Shown piece by piece: positions 8,343 to 16,947 of a stretch of DNA of 64,000 bases. Origin of the DNA: Selenomonas sp. GACV-9 (GTDB lineage: Bacteria > Bacillota > Negativicutes > Selenomonadales > Selenomonadaceae); the NCBI GenBank assembly GCA_900116485.1, contig FPAX01000001.1:186001-250000 (forward strand), written 5' to 3'. A model generated the notes under the pieces. It saw only the letters and a list, made by a program, of their open reading frames with translations, ran no database searches and had not been told where the DNA came from. How positions within the stretch are numbered: the stretch's first letter is position 1; each line of letters starts with the position of its first letter. A program made the position numbers and the translations under genes.

Positions 8343-9413
8343 ATGTTGAAATACCGTACAGGTTTAAAGGATATGCCGTCTTATGATGTGGTGGAACGTG
8401 ACTGGGAAATCAAAGTCAATGCCAACGAGTGTAATATGAATCTGCCGCCGATGGTGGAAGACCGGCTGATGGGCCGCCTTTCCCGCGTGGCCTATAATCG
8501 CTATCCCAATGAGGAATACGATGCCCTGCGCGAGCAGATTGCCGACAATCACAAGCTGCAGAAGGAAAATGTGCTGATTGGCAGCGGCTCCAGCGAAATC
8601 ATCGAAAAGCTTTTCTACTGCTTTGGCGGTACGAAGGCCAAGAAAATCGTCTATCCTGAGCCGTCGTTCTCGATGTACCGCATCTATGCCAAGGCCGCAC
8701 AGGCTACAGGTATCCCAGTAGCGCTCGAAGACGATTTCACGCTGGATATCGAAAAGTTCGTCACTACGGTCAATGAGGAAAAAGCATCTTTGGCCGTTAT
8801 CTGCAACCCGAACAATCCGACGGGTACGGGCTACTCGGTCAGCGATATCGAATACATCGCTGACAACATCAACGGCAATTGCGCACTGCTTATCGACGAG
8901 GCCTATATCGAGTTCTATGGCCGCACTTCCGTTGGTCTGTTGCAGAATCATCCCAACCTTATCGTTGCGCGCACCTTCTCGAAGGCCTATGGTCTGGCAT
9001 CGGCCCGCGTGGGCTATATGCTGGCGAGCACGGCAATCGTCACGATGATTGAGAAGTCCTATATGCCGTATCATATGAATGTACTGTCGCTGGCCACGGC
9101 CGATATCGTCTACCAGATGCGTCACGAGTATGTGCCACGCATCCAGATGATGATTGCTGAGCGCAAGCGTATGAGTGCCGAGCTCGATAAGCTGCCCGGC
9201 GTTACGGTCTATCCGTCGGAAACGAATTTCGTGCTGATAAAATATGCCAAGGCCAAGGAGCTCAACGAATACCTTGAGGGCAAGGGCATCGGCGTGCGCT
9301 GCTTTGGCGATGCTCCGGGCCTCAAGAACTGCCTGCGCATTTCTATGGGCCTGCGGGAGGAAAACGACCAGTGGTTTGATGCTATCAAGCAGTTTGTGGA
9401 GGGCAGAGCATGA
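8343..9413 (+). CDS. hisC: Histidinol-phosphate aminotransferase
   Basis: PLP enzyme converting imidazole-acetol phosphate and glutamate to histidinol phosphate. Its 356 residues show the fold type I landmarks: NPNNPTGTGYS, the LIDEAYIEF aspartate that holds the pyridine nitrogen, and the Schiff-base lysine K214 in RTFSKAYGLASARVGY. The C-terminal arginine region is CLRISMGLREEND. It overlaps hisB by 4 nt. Confidence 0.96.
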   Translation: MLKYRTGLKDMPSYDVVERDWEIKVNANECNMNLPPMVEDRLMGRLSRVAYNRYPNEEYDALREQIADNHKLQKENVLIGSGSSEIIEKLFYCFGGTKAKKIVYPEPSFSMYRIYAKAAQATGIPVALEDDFTLDIEKFVTTVNEEKASLAVICNPNNPTGTGYSVSDIEYIADNINGNCALLIDEAYIEFYGRTSVGLLQNHPNLIVARTFSKAYGLASARVGYMLASTAIVTMIEKSYMPYHMNVLSLATADIVYQMRHEYVPRIQMMIAERKRMSAELDKLPGVTVYPSETNFVLIKYAKAKELNEYLEGKGIGVRCFGDAPGLKNCLRISMGLREENDQWFDAIKQFVEGRA

Positions 9414-10000
9414 GTATCCGCACAGCAGCCGTGGAACGTAAGACTGCCGAAACGGCGATAAAACTTGTCTTGAATCTCGATGGCTCCGGCAATGGTGTCA
9501 TCGACTCGGGCATTGGATTCTTTGATCATATGCTTGATCTCATGACCGCTCATGGCCTGCTGGACTTGACGCTGGCCTGCGATGGCGATCTTGAGGTTGA
9601 CGGACACCACTCGGTGGAGGATATCGGCATTGCCTTGGGCCAGGCATTCAAGCAGGCCATCGGCGATAAGAAGGGGATCTGCCGCTATGGCACCTTCTAT
9701 CTGCCGATGGATGAGTCGCTGGCCTTTGTTTCCCTCGATATCAGCGGGCGGCCCTTCCTCGTCTACGATGGCGGCGAGATGACGCCGATGATTGGCGGCT
9801 ATGATACGGAGCTTACCGAGGAATTCCTGCGCGCCTTCGCCTTCAATGCGGGCATTACGCTGCATGTCAAGGTACTCTATGGCACGAATTCTCATCATAA
9901 GGTCGAGGCTATCTTCAAGGCTCTGGGCCATGCCATCCGGCAGGCGGTGGAAAAAGATTCGCGCGTCGATGGTGTACCGTCAACCAAGGGGACATTATAA
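9410..10000 (+). CDS. hisB: Imidazoleglycerol-phosphate dehydratase
   Basis: Monofunctional HisB (196 residues), manganese enzyme dehydrating imidazole-glycerol phosphate. The metal-binding histidine motifs are present: FFDHML, DGHHSVEDIG, and the repeat pair with SHHKVEAIFKALG. No phosphatase domain is fused, so histidinol-phosphate phosphatase must be encoded elsewhere; no such gene is seen in this cluster unless the HD-domain gene serves it, which is only a guess. Confidence 0.96.
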   Translation: MSIRTAAVERKTAETAIKLVLNLDGSGNGVIDSGIGFFDHMLDLMTAHGLLDLTLACDGDLEVDGHHSVEDIGIALGQAFKQAIGDKKGICRYGTFYLPMDESLAFVSLDISGRPFLVYDGGEMTPMIGGYDTELTEEFLRAFAFNAGITLHVKVLYGTNSHHKVEAIFKALGHAIRQAVEKDSRVDGVPSTKGTL

Positions 10001-10017
10001 GATTAGGAGGGCCTCCG

Positions 10018-10629
10018 ATGATTGCGATAATCGATTATGGTGTAGGTAACCTGTTCAGCGTCGAAAAAGCCTTTACGGCACTGGGCGCTGAAGTCAAAGT
10101 GACCAATAAGGCCGAAGAAATCCTGGCAGCTGACAAGCTGGTGCTGCCAGGTGTCGGTGCCTTTGGCGAATGCATGAAGAAGCTCACGGACTCGGGACTG
10201 ATTCCCTCCATTCGTGAGTGTGTCGATAACGGCAAGCCTTTGCTTGGCATCTGCGTTGGCCTGCAGATTCTCTTTGAGGGCAGCGAGGAATCCCCAGGGG
10301 TTAGAGGTCTGGGCTTTTTGCAGGGCATGGTCAGGAAAATCCAGGCCCCGGAGCTCAAGGTGCCGCATATGGGCTGGAACAGCCTGTCCGTCGTAAGACC
10401 ACGCCGGCTCCTTGACCTGTTTGATGGACTATCAGATAAGCCCTATGTCTATTTCGTCCACAGCTATCATGCCGTGCCTGAGAATCCATCCATTGTCACG
10501 GCCTGGACTGAGTATGGAGAGAAACTTACCGCGGCAGTGGCTAGCGGCGATATCCAGGCCACGCAGTTTCATCCCGAGAAGTCAGGCGACGTTGGCCTGC
10601 AGATTCTCAAGAATTTTGTCGAAGGCTAA
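10018..10629 (+). CDS. hisH: Imidazole glycerol phosphate synthase, glutaminase subunit
   Basis: Class I glutamine amidotransferase that feeds ammonia to HisF. The nucleophile is C79 in LLGICVGLQILFEGS, and the His-Glu pair is in TQFHPEKSG. At 203 residues it is full length. A GGAGG site precedes ATG 10018. hisA begins 20 bp downstream, the order expected for a his operon. Confidence 0.96.
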   Translation: MIAIIDYGVGNLFSVEKAFTALGAEVKVTNKAEEILAADKLVLPGVGAFGECMKKLTDSGLIPSIRECVDNGKPLLGICVGLQILFEGSEESPGVRGLGFLQGMVRKIQAPELKVPHMGWNSLSVVRPRRLLDLFDGLSDKPYVYFVHSYHAVPENPSIVTAWTEYGEKLTAAVASGDIQATQFHPEKSGDVGLQILKNFVEG

Positions 10630-10649
10630 GGCCGAAGGAGTGGTAAGCT

Positions 10650-11381
10650 ATGCTGATTTTTCCTGCAATCGATATTCGTGGCGGTAAATGTGTGCGCCTG
10701 TTAAAGGGGGATTTTGCCCAAGAGACCGTCTTTTCTGATAAGCCTGCACAAATGGCTAAGCAGTGGGAAGCGCAAGGTGCGCAGTTCCTGCATCTCGTTG
10801 ACCTTGATGGCGCATTAGCTGGCAAGTCTTGCAACCTTGCTACGGTTAAGGAAATCCTGGCGGCGGTGACGATTCCCGTGGAACTAGGCGGTGGCATTCG
10901 CACCATGGAAAATATCGACGAAGTGCTGGCGCTGGGGGTGCGCCGAGTTATCCTCGGCTCGGTGGCAGTCAAGAATCCTGCTCTCGTCAAAGAGGCTTGC
11001 GCCAAGTATGGTGACCGCATCGTGGTGGGCATCGATGCCAAAGACGGCATTGTGGCCGTGGATGGCTGGGGTGTCTCTGGGGATGTGGATGTGACAACGC
11101 TGGCTAAGGAAATGAAAAAAGCCGGGGTCAAGACCATCATCTATACGGATATCTCTCGGGATGGTACCTTGGAGGGCGTCAACGTGGAAGCTACGGCGAA
11201 ATTAGCTAGGGAAAGCGGTGTAAATATTGTTGCCTCGGGGGGCGTCAAGTCAACGGCGGATATCGAAGCCCTCAAGCCTTATGAAAAAGATGGCATTGAA
11301 GGGGTAATCGTCGGCAAATCCATTTATATGGGTACTCTTGATTTACAGCAGGCTATTGAAATTGCCGCCAAGGAGGATTAA
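10650..11381 (+). CDS. hisA: ProFAR isomerase
   Basis: Half-barrel duplicated TIM barrel that isomerises ProFAR to PRFAR. Catalytic aspartates lie in [14 protein letters not shown] at the start and in [16 protein letters not shown]. Phosphate-binding glycine loops are GGGIRT and ASGGV. The 243-residue length is typical. It abuts hisF, whose ribosome site overlaps the hisA end. Confidence 0.96.
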   Translation: MLIFPAIDIRGGKCVRLLKGDFAQETVFSDKPAQMAKQWEAQGAQFLHLVDLDGALAGKSCNLATVKEILAAVTIPVELGGGIRTMENIDEVLALGVRRVILGSVAVKNPALVKEACAKYGDRIVVGIDAKDGIVAVDGWGVSGDVDVTTLAKEMKKAGVKTIIYTDISRDGTLEGVNVEATAKLARESGVNIVASGGVKSTADIEALKPYEKDGIEGVIVGKSIYMGTLDLQQAIEIAAKED

Positions 11382-11382
11382 A

Positions 11383-12141
11383 ATGTATACGAAACGGATA
11401 ATTCCTTGTCTTGACGTCAAAGATGGACGCGTAGTCAAGGGAACCAATTTTGTCGGCCTGCGCGATGCCGGTGATCCGGTGGAGCTGGCGGCGCGCTATG
11501 ACGAAGAGCGGGCCGATGAACTCGTATTCCTCGACATCACGGCCTCGAACGAAGAACGCAACACCATGGTGCAGGTCGCACAGGATTGCGCTTCCCAAGT
11601 CTTCATTCCCTTTACCGTGGGCGGCGGTATTCGCTCGGCAGCTGATATGCGCCGCATGCTGAAAGCTGGTGCCGATAAAACGTCGCTCAATACGGCGGCC
11701 ATCAAGAACCCTGAACTCATTCGCGAGGGCGCGGAAAAGTTTGGCAGCCAGTGCGTTGTGCTCGCTGTCGATGCGCGCCGCACTGGTGAGGACAAATGGG
11801 AAGTATTCATCAATGGCGGCCGTACGTCGACGGGGCTTGATTGCATCGAATGGGTCAAGAAGGCTGTAGAACTTGGGGCTGGCGAAATCCTGCTCACGAG
11901 CATGGATGCCGATGGTACGAAGGACGGCTATGATATCGCCCTGACGCGGGCGGTGTCTGAGGCCGTGAATGTGCCGGTCATCGCCTCAGGCGGCGCTGGC
12001 AAACTCGAGCATTTCTACGATGTGCTGACGCTTGGCAAGGCGGATGCCGTGTTGGCGGCTTCGGTATTCCATTATGGGCAGTTCACGGTACGGCAGGTCA
12101 AGGAATATCTAAAATCTCGTGGCGTGGAGGTAAGATTCTGA
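11383..12141 (+). CDS. hisF: Imidazole glycerol phosphate synthase, cyclase subunit
   Basis: Forms imidazole-glycerol phosphate and AICAR from PRFAR and ammonia delivered by HisH. The TIM barrel carries [18 protein letters not shown] (catalytic Asp) and [15 protein letters not shown] (second Asp), with phosphate loops GGGIRS and ASGGAG. The start is ATG 11383, with AAGGAGG immediately upstream inside the hisA end; a longer open frame runs back to 11338 but overlaps hisA and lacks a ribosome site. 252 residues. Confidence 0.96.
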   Translation: MYTKRIIPCLDVKDGRVVKGTNFVGLRDAGDPVELAARYDEERADELVFLDITASNEERNTMVQVAQDCASQVFIPFTVGGGIRSAADMRRMLKAGADKTSLNTAAIKNPELIREGAEKFGSQCVVLAVDARRTGEDKWEVFINGGRTSTGLDCIEWVKKAVELGAGEILLTSMDADGTKDGYDIALTRAVSEAVNVPVIASGGAGKLEHFYDVLTLGKADAVLAASVFHYGQFTVRQVKEYLKSRGVEVRF

Positions 12142-12851
12142 TGGACAAAAACATTGACATTTCCATGGTAAAATTTGACGAAAAAGGTCTGGTACCGGCT
12201 ATCATCCAGGAAGAGAATGGCCAGGTACTCATGATGGCCTATATGAATGAAGAATCCCTCAAGAAGACGATTGAAACGGGCTATACGTGGTTCTATAGCC
12301 GCAGCCGGCAAAAGCTCTGGAACAAGGGCGAAGAGTCGGGCAACAAGCAGAAAGTGCGGGAAATCTCCTACGACTGTGATGGCGACACCCTACTCGTACG
12401 CGTTCATCAGACAGGCGTTGCCTGCCATACGGGCACCTATACCTGCTTCAGCGGACGCAAGCTCGTCGGTGAGGAGGAAAAGGGCGTAACGGTTGTGCCG
12501 CCGGAGCCGCAGGTATCGCTGGCTACGGTCTTGAATGACCTCTACAACGTCATCCAGGACCGCAAGCTCAATCCCGTGGAAGGCTCCTATACGAATTATC
12601 TTTTCGATAAAGGACAGGATAAAATCCTCAAAAAAGTCGGCGAGGAAGCCGTCGAAACGGTCATTGCTTCGAAGAATCAGGCGCCGGAGGAAGTTCTCTA
12701 CGAAATGGGCGACCTTTGGTATCACTGCCTGGTACTGCTGGCCTATCACAAGCTCACGCCAGACCAGCTCTTAGATGAGCTTATGAGCCGCCGCAAGGGT
12801 GGAAACTATCACCAGTTCACAGGCAAGACCGGCGTCCGTCCGGATATGTAA
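12141..12851 (+). CDS. hisIE: Bifunctional phosphoribosyl-AMP cyclohydrolase/phosphoribosyl-ATP pyrophosphatase
   Basis: Steps two and three of the pathway in one 236-residue chain. The N-terminal HisI domain (about 1-120) has [19 protein letters not shown] and the zinc ligands in [10 protein letters not shown] and [12 protein letters not shown]. The C-terminal HisE domain (about 125-236) has the MazG-like EExxE helix ([15 protein letters not shown]) and [12 protein letters not shown]. The ATG overlaps the hisF TGA by one base. Confidence 0.96.
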   Translation: MDKNIDISMVKFDEKGLVPAIIQEENGQVLMMAYMNEESLKKTIETGYTWFYSRSRQKLWNKGEESGNKQKVREISYDCDGDTLLVRVHQTGVACHTGTYTCFSGRKLVGEEEKGVTVVPPEPQVSLATVLNDLYNVIQDRKLNPVEGSYTNYLFDKGQDKILKKVGEEAVETVIASKNQAPEEVLYEMGDLWYHCLVLLAYHKLTPDQLLDELMSRRKGGNYHQFTGKTGVRPDM

Positions 12852-12865
12852 GCGAGGATTCCCCT

Positions 12866-13612
12866 ATGAAAGAATATCCAATCGCGCAGGAGTTCCTGGC
12901 CGCAACCACCATGGCCAAGAATCCCAGCGTTCCCAAAATGGAAGGTGCCGAACCGCCAGCACCGGAAAAAGCCGTGTCCCCTGGCACGAAGATCATTCCG
13001 CTGCCGGAGCCGGAATTGCTCCCCGATATGCCCGTCAACTTTCTGGAGGTCATCGAGCTGCGGGCTTCGGTGCGCCAGTACAGCCAAGTGCCGCTGACGA
13101 TAAAGGAGCTTTCCTATTTGCTCTGGTGCACCCAGGGCGTCAAGATGGGACTGCCCAAGGGCGCCAGCAAGCGCAATGTGCCGTCAGCCGGTGCCCGCCA
13201 TGCCTTCGAAACGTATCTTTTCATCCAGAACGTCAAGGGCATTAAGCCGGGGCTTTATCGGTATCTCGCCTTTGAGCATGCTTTGCTGCCACTCAAAACC
13301 GCTGAGGAAATCGGTGAGGCGTTCTGCTCCTGCTTCCGAGCTCAGAATATGGCGAAAAACAATGCGGTGACCTTTGTCTGGAGCGCTGTGCCGGAGCGCA
13401 TGACCTATCTCTTTGGCAGCCGCGCTTACCGTTATCTGTTCCTTGATGCAGGCCACGTCTGCCAGAACCTATATCTTGCGGCCCAGACGGTCAAGATAGG
13501 CGTCTGCGCACTGGGCGCCTACGAGGACGACAAGCTCAACGAAGTCCTGGGACTTGACGGCAAAAACGAATTTGCCATCTACGGTGCCACGGCTGGCAAG
13601 CTACAAGCATAA
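12866..13612 (+). CDS. SagB-type nitroreductase family oxidoreductase
   Basis: A 248-residue FMN-binding fold. ELRASVRQYSQVPLTIKELSYLLWCTQGV near residues 60-90 and NVPSAGARHAFETYLFI are nitroreductase/SagB landmarks, and the C-terminus has the FLDAGHVCQNLYLAAQ helix. An unusual Pro-rich N-terminal region of about 55 residues precedes the fold. It lies 14 bp after hisIE, so it is probably the last gene of the his transcript, though it has no known histidine role. No peptide substrate gene is nearby, so a bacteriocin-maturation role is unlikely. Confidence 0.8.
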   Translation: MKEYPIAQEFLAATTMAKNPSVPKMEGAEPPAPEKAVSPGTKIIPLPEPELLPDMPVNFLEVIELRASVRQYSQVPLTIKELSYLLWCTQGVKMGLPKGASKRNVPSAGARHAFETYLFIQNVKGIKPGLYRYLAFEHALLPLKTAEEIGEAFCSCFRAQNMAKNNAVTFVWSAVPERMTYLFGSRAYRYLFLDAGHVCQNLYLAAQTVKIGVCALGAYEDDKLNEVLGLDGKNEFAIYGATAGKLQA

Positions 13613-13627
13613 TCTTTTCTAGAAACA

Positions 13628-13675
13628 ACAGTACCCCCATGAACTCGCACCCTGCCGATTCCATGGGGGTATTGT
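13628..13675 (+). other. Long hairpin before the zinc-ribbon gene
   Basis: TACCCCCATG (13632-13641) and CATGGGGGTA (13662-13671) pair perfectly and extend by four more pairs outward. No T-run follows, and an AGGAGGAGGGG ribosome site comes right after. It could be an RNA-stabilising or processing structure between the nitroreductase and the small gene. Confidence 0.4.
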
Positions 13676-13695
13676 GCAAAGGAGGAGGGGACATC

Positions 13696-13863
13696 ATGTT
13701 TGATGACGACTATGATGATGAGCGTTACTACGATGACGAAAACAACTACGTCTACAACAATTATGTCTGTGAAGACTGCGGCTATCGCTGGCTGGCCGAT
13801 GACTACGCCATCAGCTGTCCCGTATGCGGCAGTGCCAACATCGAGCAGGACGAATTCCTATGA
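13696..13863 (+). CDS. Small acidic zinc-ribbon protein
   Basis: A 55-residue protein. The first 25 residues are almost all Asp, Glu, Tyr and Asn. A rubredoxin-like zinc ribbon follows: CEDCGYRW and SCPVCGSANIE, two CxxC knuckles. The start ATG 13696 is set by the strong GGAGGAGGGG 6 bp upstream. A role in metal binding or as a small regulatory partner is possible but not shown. Confidence 0.75.
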   Translation: MFDDDYDDERYYDDENNYVYNNYVCEDCGYRWLADDYAISCPVCGSANIEQDEFL

Positions 13864-13938
13864 CTCCACGCTATCCGCGGCCATGAGAAACGATACCATT
13901 CTCGCTGATAATCTGCAAGAGAAAGAAGTCGATGGATT

Positions 13939-15735
13939 ATGGATACAGCAAACGCAAAGCTTGCAGGCAAGACCTCGCTGGAATGCTATCTGGCGGAGCA
14001 TATCGACGAGGCGATCGAAAGGCATGAGATCACCGTCCATTACCAGCCAATCATCCGCAGCCTGACGGGAAAAATCTGTGCCTTTGAAGCTCTGGCCCGC
14101 TGGACAGATCCCATCTACGGCACGATCACGCCCAGCGTTTTTCTCGGTGTGCTGGAAGCCACCAACCAGACGCACAAACTTGATCTGGCCGTAGTCAAAG
14201 AGGTCTGCCAAACGCTTGCCAGCAGGCAGCAGCAGAACCAGCCGCAATTGCCGATTTCCCTGAACCTGTCGCGGCTTGACTTTTTGGCCGGGGATTTCTT
14301 TGCCCTGGTAGAAGCGGCGATGGACCAGTATCAGCTGCCCCGTGAACTGCTGCGCATCGAAGTCACAGAAAACATCTTTGCCCAGGACAAGCGCATCGAA
14401 TCCTCGTTGAAGCGCTTTCAAGCAGCTGGTTACTTGGTATGGCTCGATGACTTCGGCGAGGGCAGTTCCTCCCTGAATGTGCTGAAGAATCATCAGTTCG
14501 AAGCCTTGAAGATCGATATGCGGTTCCTAGCACCGTTTTCGCCACGTGCCAAGACAATCATCGAATCCGCGGTGTGCATGGCGAAGAAAGTCGGCATCCA
14601 CACCATCGCAGAGGGCGTGGAGACAAAAGAGCAAGCCGATTTCTTGACCAAGATCGGCTGCGAGAAGATGCAGGGCTTCTATTTCGGCCGTCCCATGCCG
14701 CTGGAGAAAGCGCTGGCTGCCTGCGAGGAAAACGGCATCGCCACCGAGGCAAACACTGCTGGCAGCCGCATCCGCACAGCCGAAGCCTATGACCGTGGCG
14801 AATATCTGAAAATCTTCCAGCCCATCTATGCACGACGGCTGGAGGAGACCAAGCTGGAAAACATGCATTTTGCCTACTATACCAGTGCGACCACGGGCAT
14901 CAACATCCTCAAAGGGCGTCATCTCTGGATGCGGGCGGCGGCCTGCATGAACGACTACCGTGAAATCGACTACGGCATCCAGCTGCTCAACCATACCATT
15001 TACAGCTCCGCAGCACGGCGCCAACGGATCCAGGCCATCAGCCAGCAGCTGCACTGGGGCAGCAATATGCTGGAATCCCTGCTCAGCGACCTGAACCGCA
15101 ACGAACAGCAATACATCACCCATACCTATCTGGCCTGCGTCTCCGAACACGCACCAGAAGAGAAGGGCAGGGGGCGGCTGTCCATGTGGCGGGCCTATGG
15201 ACGTAAGACAGGTGTAGCCTTCGTTCTTAATCCCAACGCCATATTCCGCCCCCTCGAACCACTGCCGCTCCTCCTGTCTCCGGTGGAATACCTGAGCCAG
15301 GAGCAATTCTCGGCTGGCTTTGACTGGATGCTCGAAAATATCGAACGCAGTCTGGCAACACTCCAGGAGCATCCATCCACACAAGTCTTGAACTATTTCG
15401 TCGACATGCTGATGACCTCGCTGTTTTCCATCAAGAACCCAGGCTTTGTCGAGGAACGCGAGTGGCGGTTCATCTACAAGGAATCTTCACAGGGACGGCT
15501 GGCCTATGACATCGAAGTCATCGACGGAATCCCGCAAATCATCTACAAATTGCCAATCTGCGGTCCTGGCGATGACTATCCAGGCTTGCCGCTGCAGGAA
15601 GCACTGGAAGAAATCATCATCGGCCCCAGTCAATATGCCGAAGTAATCCGCACCGCCTACGTCAAGCTCCTCGAAGAAATCGGCATCCACAACGCTGCAC
15701 GGCTGGTGAGCAAAAGTAACATTCCGTTGCGGTAA
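13939..15735 (+). CDS. EAL-domain protein fused to a DUF2971-like domain
   Basis: 598 residues. The N-terminal EAL domain (about 15-265) keeps the residues needed for cyclic-di-GMP hydrolysis: E50 in FEALARW, N109, E141/E144, D170-D171 in LDDFGEG, K191 in KIDMRF, E225 in EGVET and Q245 in QGFYFG. The loop-6 motif is DDFGEGSSS rather than DDFGTGYSS. The C-terminal part (about 310-560) reads FAYYTSATTGINIL, LWMRAAACMND, LSMWRAYGRKTGVAF and EREWRFIYK, the pattern of DUF2971. No transmembrane segment or signal peptide, so cytoplasmic. The fusion suggests the second domain is controlled by, or reports, a cyclic dinucleotide. Confidence 0.8.
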   Translation: MDTANAKLAGKTSLECYLAEHIDEAIERHEITVHYQPIIRSLTGKICAFEALARWTDPIYGTITPSVFLGVLEATNQTHKLDLAVVKEVCQTLASRQQQNQPQLPISLNLSRLDFLAGDFFALVEAAMDQYQLPRELLRIEVTENIFAQDKRIESSLKRFQAAGYLVWLDDFGEGSSSLNVLKNHQFEALKIDMRFLAPFSPRAKTIIESAVCMAKKVGIHTIAEGVETKEQADFLTKIGCEKMQGFYFGRPMPLEKALAACEENGIATEANTAGSRIRTAEAYDRGEYLKIFQPIYARRLEETKLENMHFAYYTSATTGINILKGRHLWMRAAACMNDYREIDYGIQLLNHTIYSSAARRQRIQAISQQLHWGSNMLESLLSDLNRNEQQYITHTYLACVSEHAPEEKGRGRLSMWRAYGRKTGVAFVLNPNAIFRPLEPLPLLLSPVEYLSQEQFSAGFDWMLENIERSLATLQEHPSTQVLNYFVDMLMTSLFSIKNPGFVEEREWRFIYKESSQGRLAYDIEVIDGIPQIIYKLPICGPGDDYPGLPLQEALEEIIIGPSQYAEVIRTAYVKLLEEIGIHNAARLVSKSNIPLR

Positions 15736-15819
15736 ATTATCAAGGCTTGCAGGCGAGTTTCAACCAATTCTTGAGCCGCTTTTGTGGATGACAGAAGATG
15801 CTTATATACTTGCATTATC

Positions 15820-15848
15820 TTGACACGTATAAAAGCACGTGCTAAGAT
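15820..15848 (+). promoter_or_regulatory. hicAB promoter with palindrome
   Basis: TTGACA (15820-15825), a 17-bp spacer and TAAGAT (15843-15848). The palindrome GCACGTGC (15835-15842) abuts the -10 and is a candidate HicB operator, since HicB proteins commonly repress their own promoter. Confidence 0.6.
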
Positions 15849-15868
15849 AGACTTGGAAGGAGAAAATC

Positions 15869-16066
15869 ATGAAAGGATATTCTTCCAGGGAGATACTCAA
15901 AATCTTGAAAAAAGATGGGTGGCGAGAGGTTACCTGCATAGGCGACCATCATCAGCTCAAGCATCCGACAAAGAAAGAACGTGTTACTGTCCGGCATCCA
16001 GTTAAGGATTTGAGTCGTGACGACTTGAAGAGTATCGAAAAACAATCGGGACTTACATTTGATTAA
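15869..16066 (+). CDS. hicA: HicA family mRNA interferase toxin
   Basis: A 65-residue double-stranded-RNA-binding fold toxin that cleaves mRNA. The signature SREILKILKKDGW, GDHHQLKHP (catalytic His27) and VTVRHPVKDLS is complete. GGAGAAAATC precedes ATG 15869. It is paired with hicB downstream and driven by its own promoter. The order toxin then antitoxin is normal for HicAB. Confidence 0.92.
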   Translation: MKGYSSREILKILKKDGWREVTCIGDHHQLKHPTKKERVTVRHPVKDLSRDDLKSIEKQSGLTFD

Positions 16067-16099
16067 GTCCCCTCCCTTTTGGGAGGGAAGGAGGCTATT

Positions 16100-16516
16100 A
16101 TGGAGAGACCGAATTTTTATCACTACGTTGCAATCATGGATTATGAGGATGACGGCGTACATATAACGTTTCCTGATTTGCCGGGATGCGTTTCATTTGG
16201 CGAGGATGAAGCTGATGCAGTTAAACAGGCTCGTGAGGTTCTAGCCTTACACCTTTGGGGGATAGAGGACGACGGAGACGTGCCGCCAGTTCCATCCACG
16301 GTCAAGAATTTGTTACATACGAATAAACTGCCAGAGAATCAGACCTATTTCCTGGTTGAGACTTTTATGCCAAGTATTCGTGAAAAGATGGCTAATCGTG
16401 TGGTAAAGAAAACTTTGACCATTCCTGCATGGCTAAACGCACGAGCAGAAAGCTATGGCATTAATTTTTCACAGACTTTGCAAAGAGCTTTAAAACAAGA
16501 ACTTAATCTGGTCTAA
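16100..16516 (+). CDS. hicB: HicB family antitoxin
   Basis: 138 residues. The degenerate RNase H-like half (about 8-60: YVAIMDYEDDGVHITFPDLPGCVSFGED, split here as a motif region) binds HicA. A C-terminal ribbon-helix-helix (KKTLTIPAWLNARAESYG and following) should bind the operator. The start is ATG 16100, after AAGGAGG; a longer frame to 16079 lacks support. Between the two genes, CCCTCCC (16070-16076) and GGGAGGG (16081-16087) form a TTTT-looped hairpin just ahead of this ribosome site, which may set the toxin to antitoxin ratio. Confidence 0.92.
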   Translation: MERPNFYHYVAIMDYEDDGVHITFPDLPGCVSFGEDEADAVKQAREVLALHLWGIEDDGDVPPVPSTVKNLLHTNKLPENQTYFLVETFMPSIREKMANRVVKKTLTIPAWLNARAESYGINFSQTLQRALKQELNLV

Positions 16517-16533
16517 AGATAAGGATACAAGGA

Positions 16534-16833
16534 ATGAAGTATAAAATTCTTTTTTGTTTTTTTGGGGGAATCCTCAGTTATTTTAACTTTATCGACCTAC
16601 TAAAAGAGGATGACTTTCCTATTTTATATGCAATCTTAACTGAATTTGGAATAATATTCCTGGTAGGAATGAGTTGCTTCACATTGCGTTATTTTGTAAA
16701 ACAATGGAAAATGAATCCGCAAAATGAAAAAGAGGAAAAAGAAAACAATACTCATCTAGGAGAATCGATACTTCTGCTTATATACTTATGGGGAGTTATA
16801 TTTTATCTAGTGTGGGGATTTATAAAATATTAA
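16534..16833 (+). CDS. Small two-span membrane protein, unknown
   Basis: A 99-residue AT-rich gene 17 bp after hicB. Two or three hydrophobic stretches are visible (about 4-22, 33-54 and 77-97), with a Lys/Glu/Asn-rich linker at 61-75. No family is recognised. Its base composition differs from the core genes and resembles the neighbouring island. It ends 11 bp before the left attachment repeat, so it is outside the element but next to the insertion point. Confidence 0.55.
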   Translation: MKYKILFCFFGGILSYFNFIDLLKEDDFPILYAILTEFGIIFLVGMSCFTLRYFVKQWKMNPQNEKEEKENNTHLGESILLLIYLWGVIFYLVWGFIKY

Positions 16834-16844
16834 TAGCTAACTAT

Positions 16845-16864
16845 TTACTTCCGATAAGTATAAA
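16845..16864. repeat. Left attachment-type direct repeat (attL core)
   Basis: TTACTTCCGATAAGTATAAA, identical to 25272-25291. The 13-bp arm TTACTTCCGATAA is followed by a 7-bp GTATAAA, then by unrelated sequence. It lies 70 bp from the end of the integrase pseudogene, the usual place for an attachment site. Confidence 0.8.
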
Positions 16865-16873
16865 CCTAGTGAG

Positions 16874-16911
16874 AAAGCGCCCATAACCCTAGTAAGGGTT
16901 ATGGGCGCTTT
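16874..16911. terminator. Bidirectional terminator at the integrase end
   Basis: A perfect 17-bp stem (16874-16890 with 16895-16911), loop AGTA, with T and A runs on the two sides. It would stop minus-strand integrase transcription and rightward transcription entering from hicAB. Confidence 0.85.
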
Positions 16912-16947
16912 TGTCTGCAATTTGTCTGCATCGTTATTTTGTCTGCA
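16911..16947 (+). repeat. Three TTGTCTGCA repeats, candidate integrase arm sites
   Basis: TTGTCTGCA at 16911-16919, 16922-16930 and 16939-16947. A fourth perfect copy (25126-25134) and a one-mismatch copy (25146-25154) lie at the opposite end of the element and nowhere obvious between. Spacing and location suit arm-type binding sites of a lambda-like integrase. Confidence 0.5.

Noticed and set aside
11338..11382. N-terminal extension of hisF
   Set aside because: It would overlap hisA, and the ribosome site AAGGAGG lies just before ATG 11383.
12866..13612. A bacteriocin-maturation SagB role
   Set aside because: No precursor peptide, cyclodehydratase or transporter genes are nearby.
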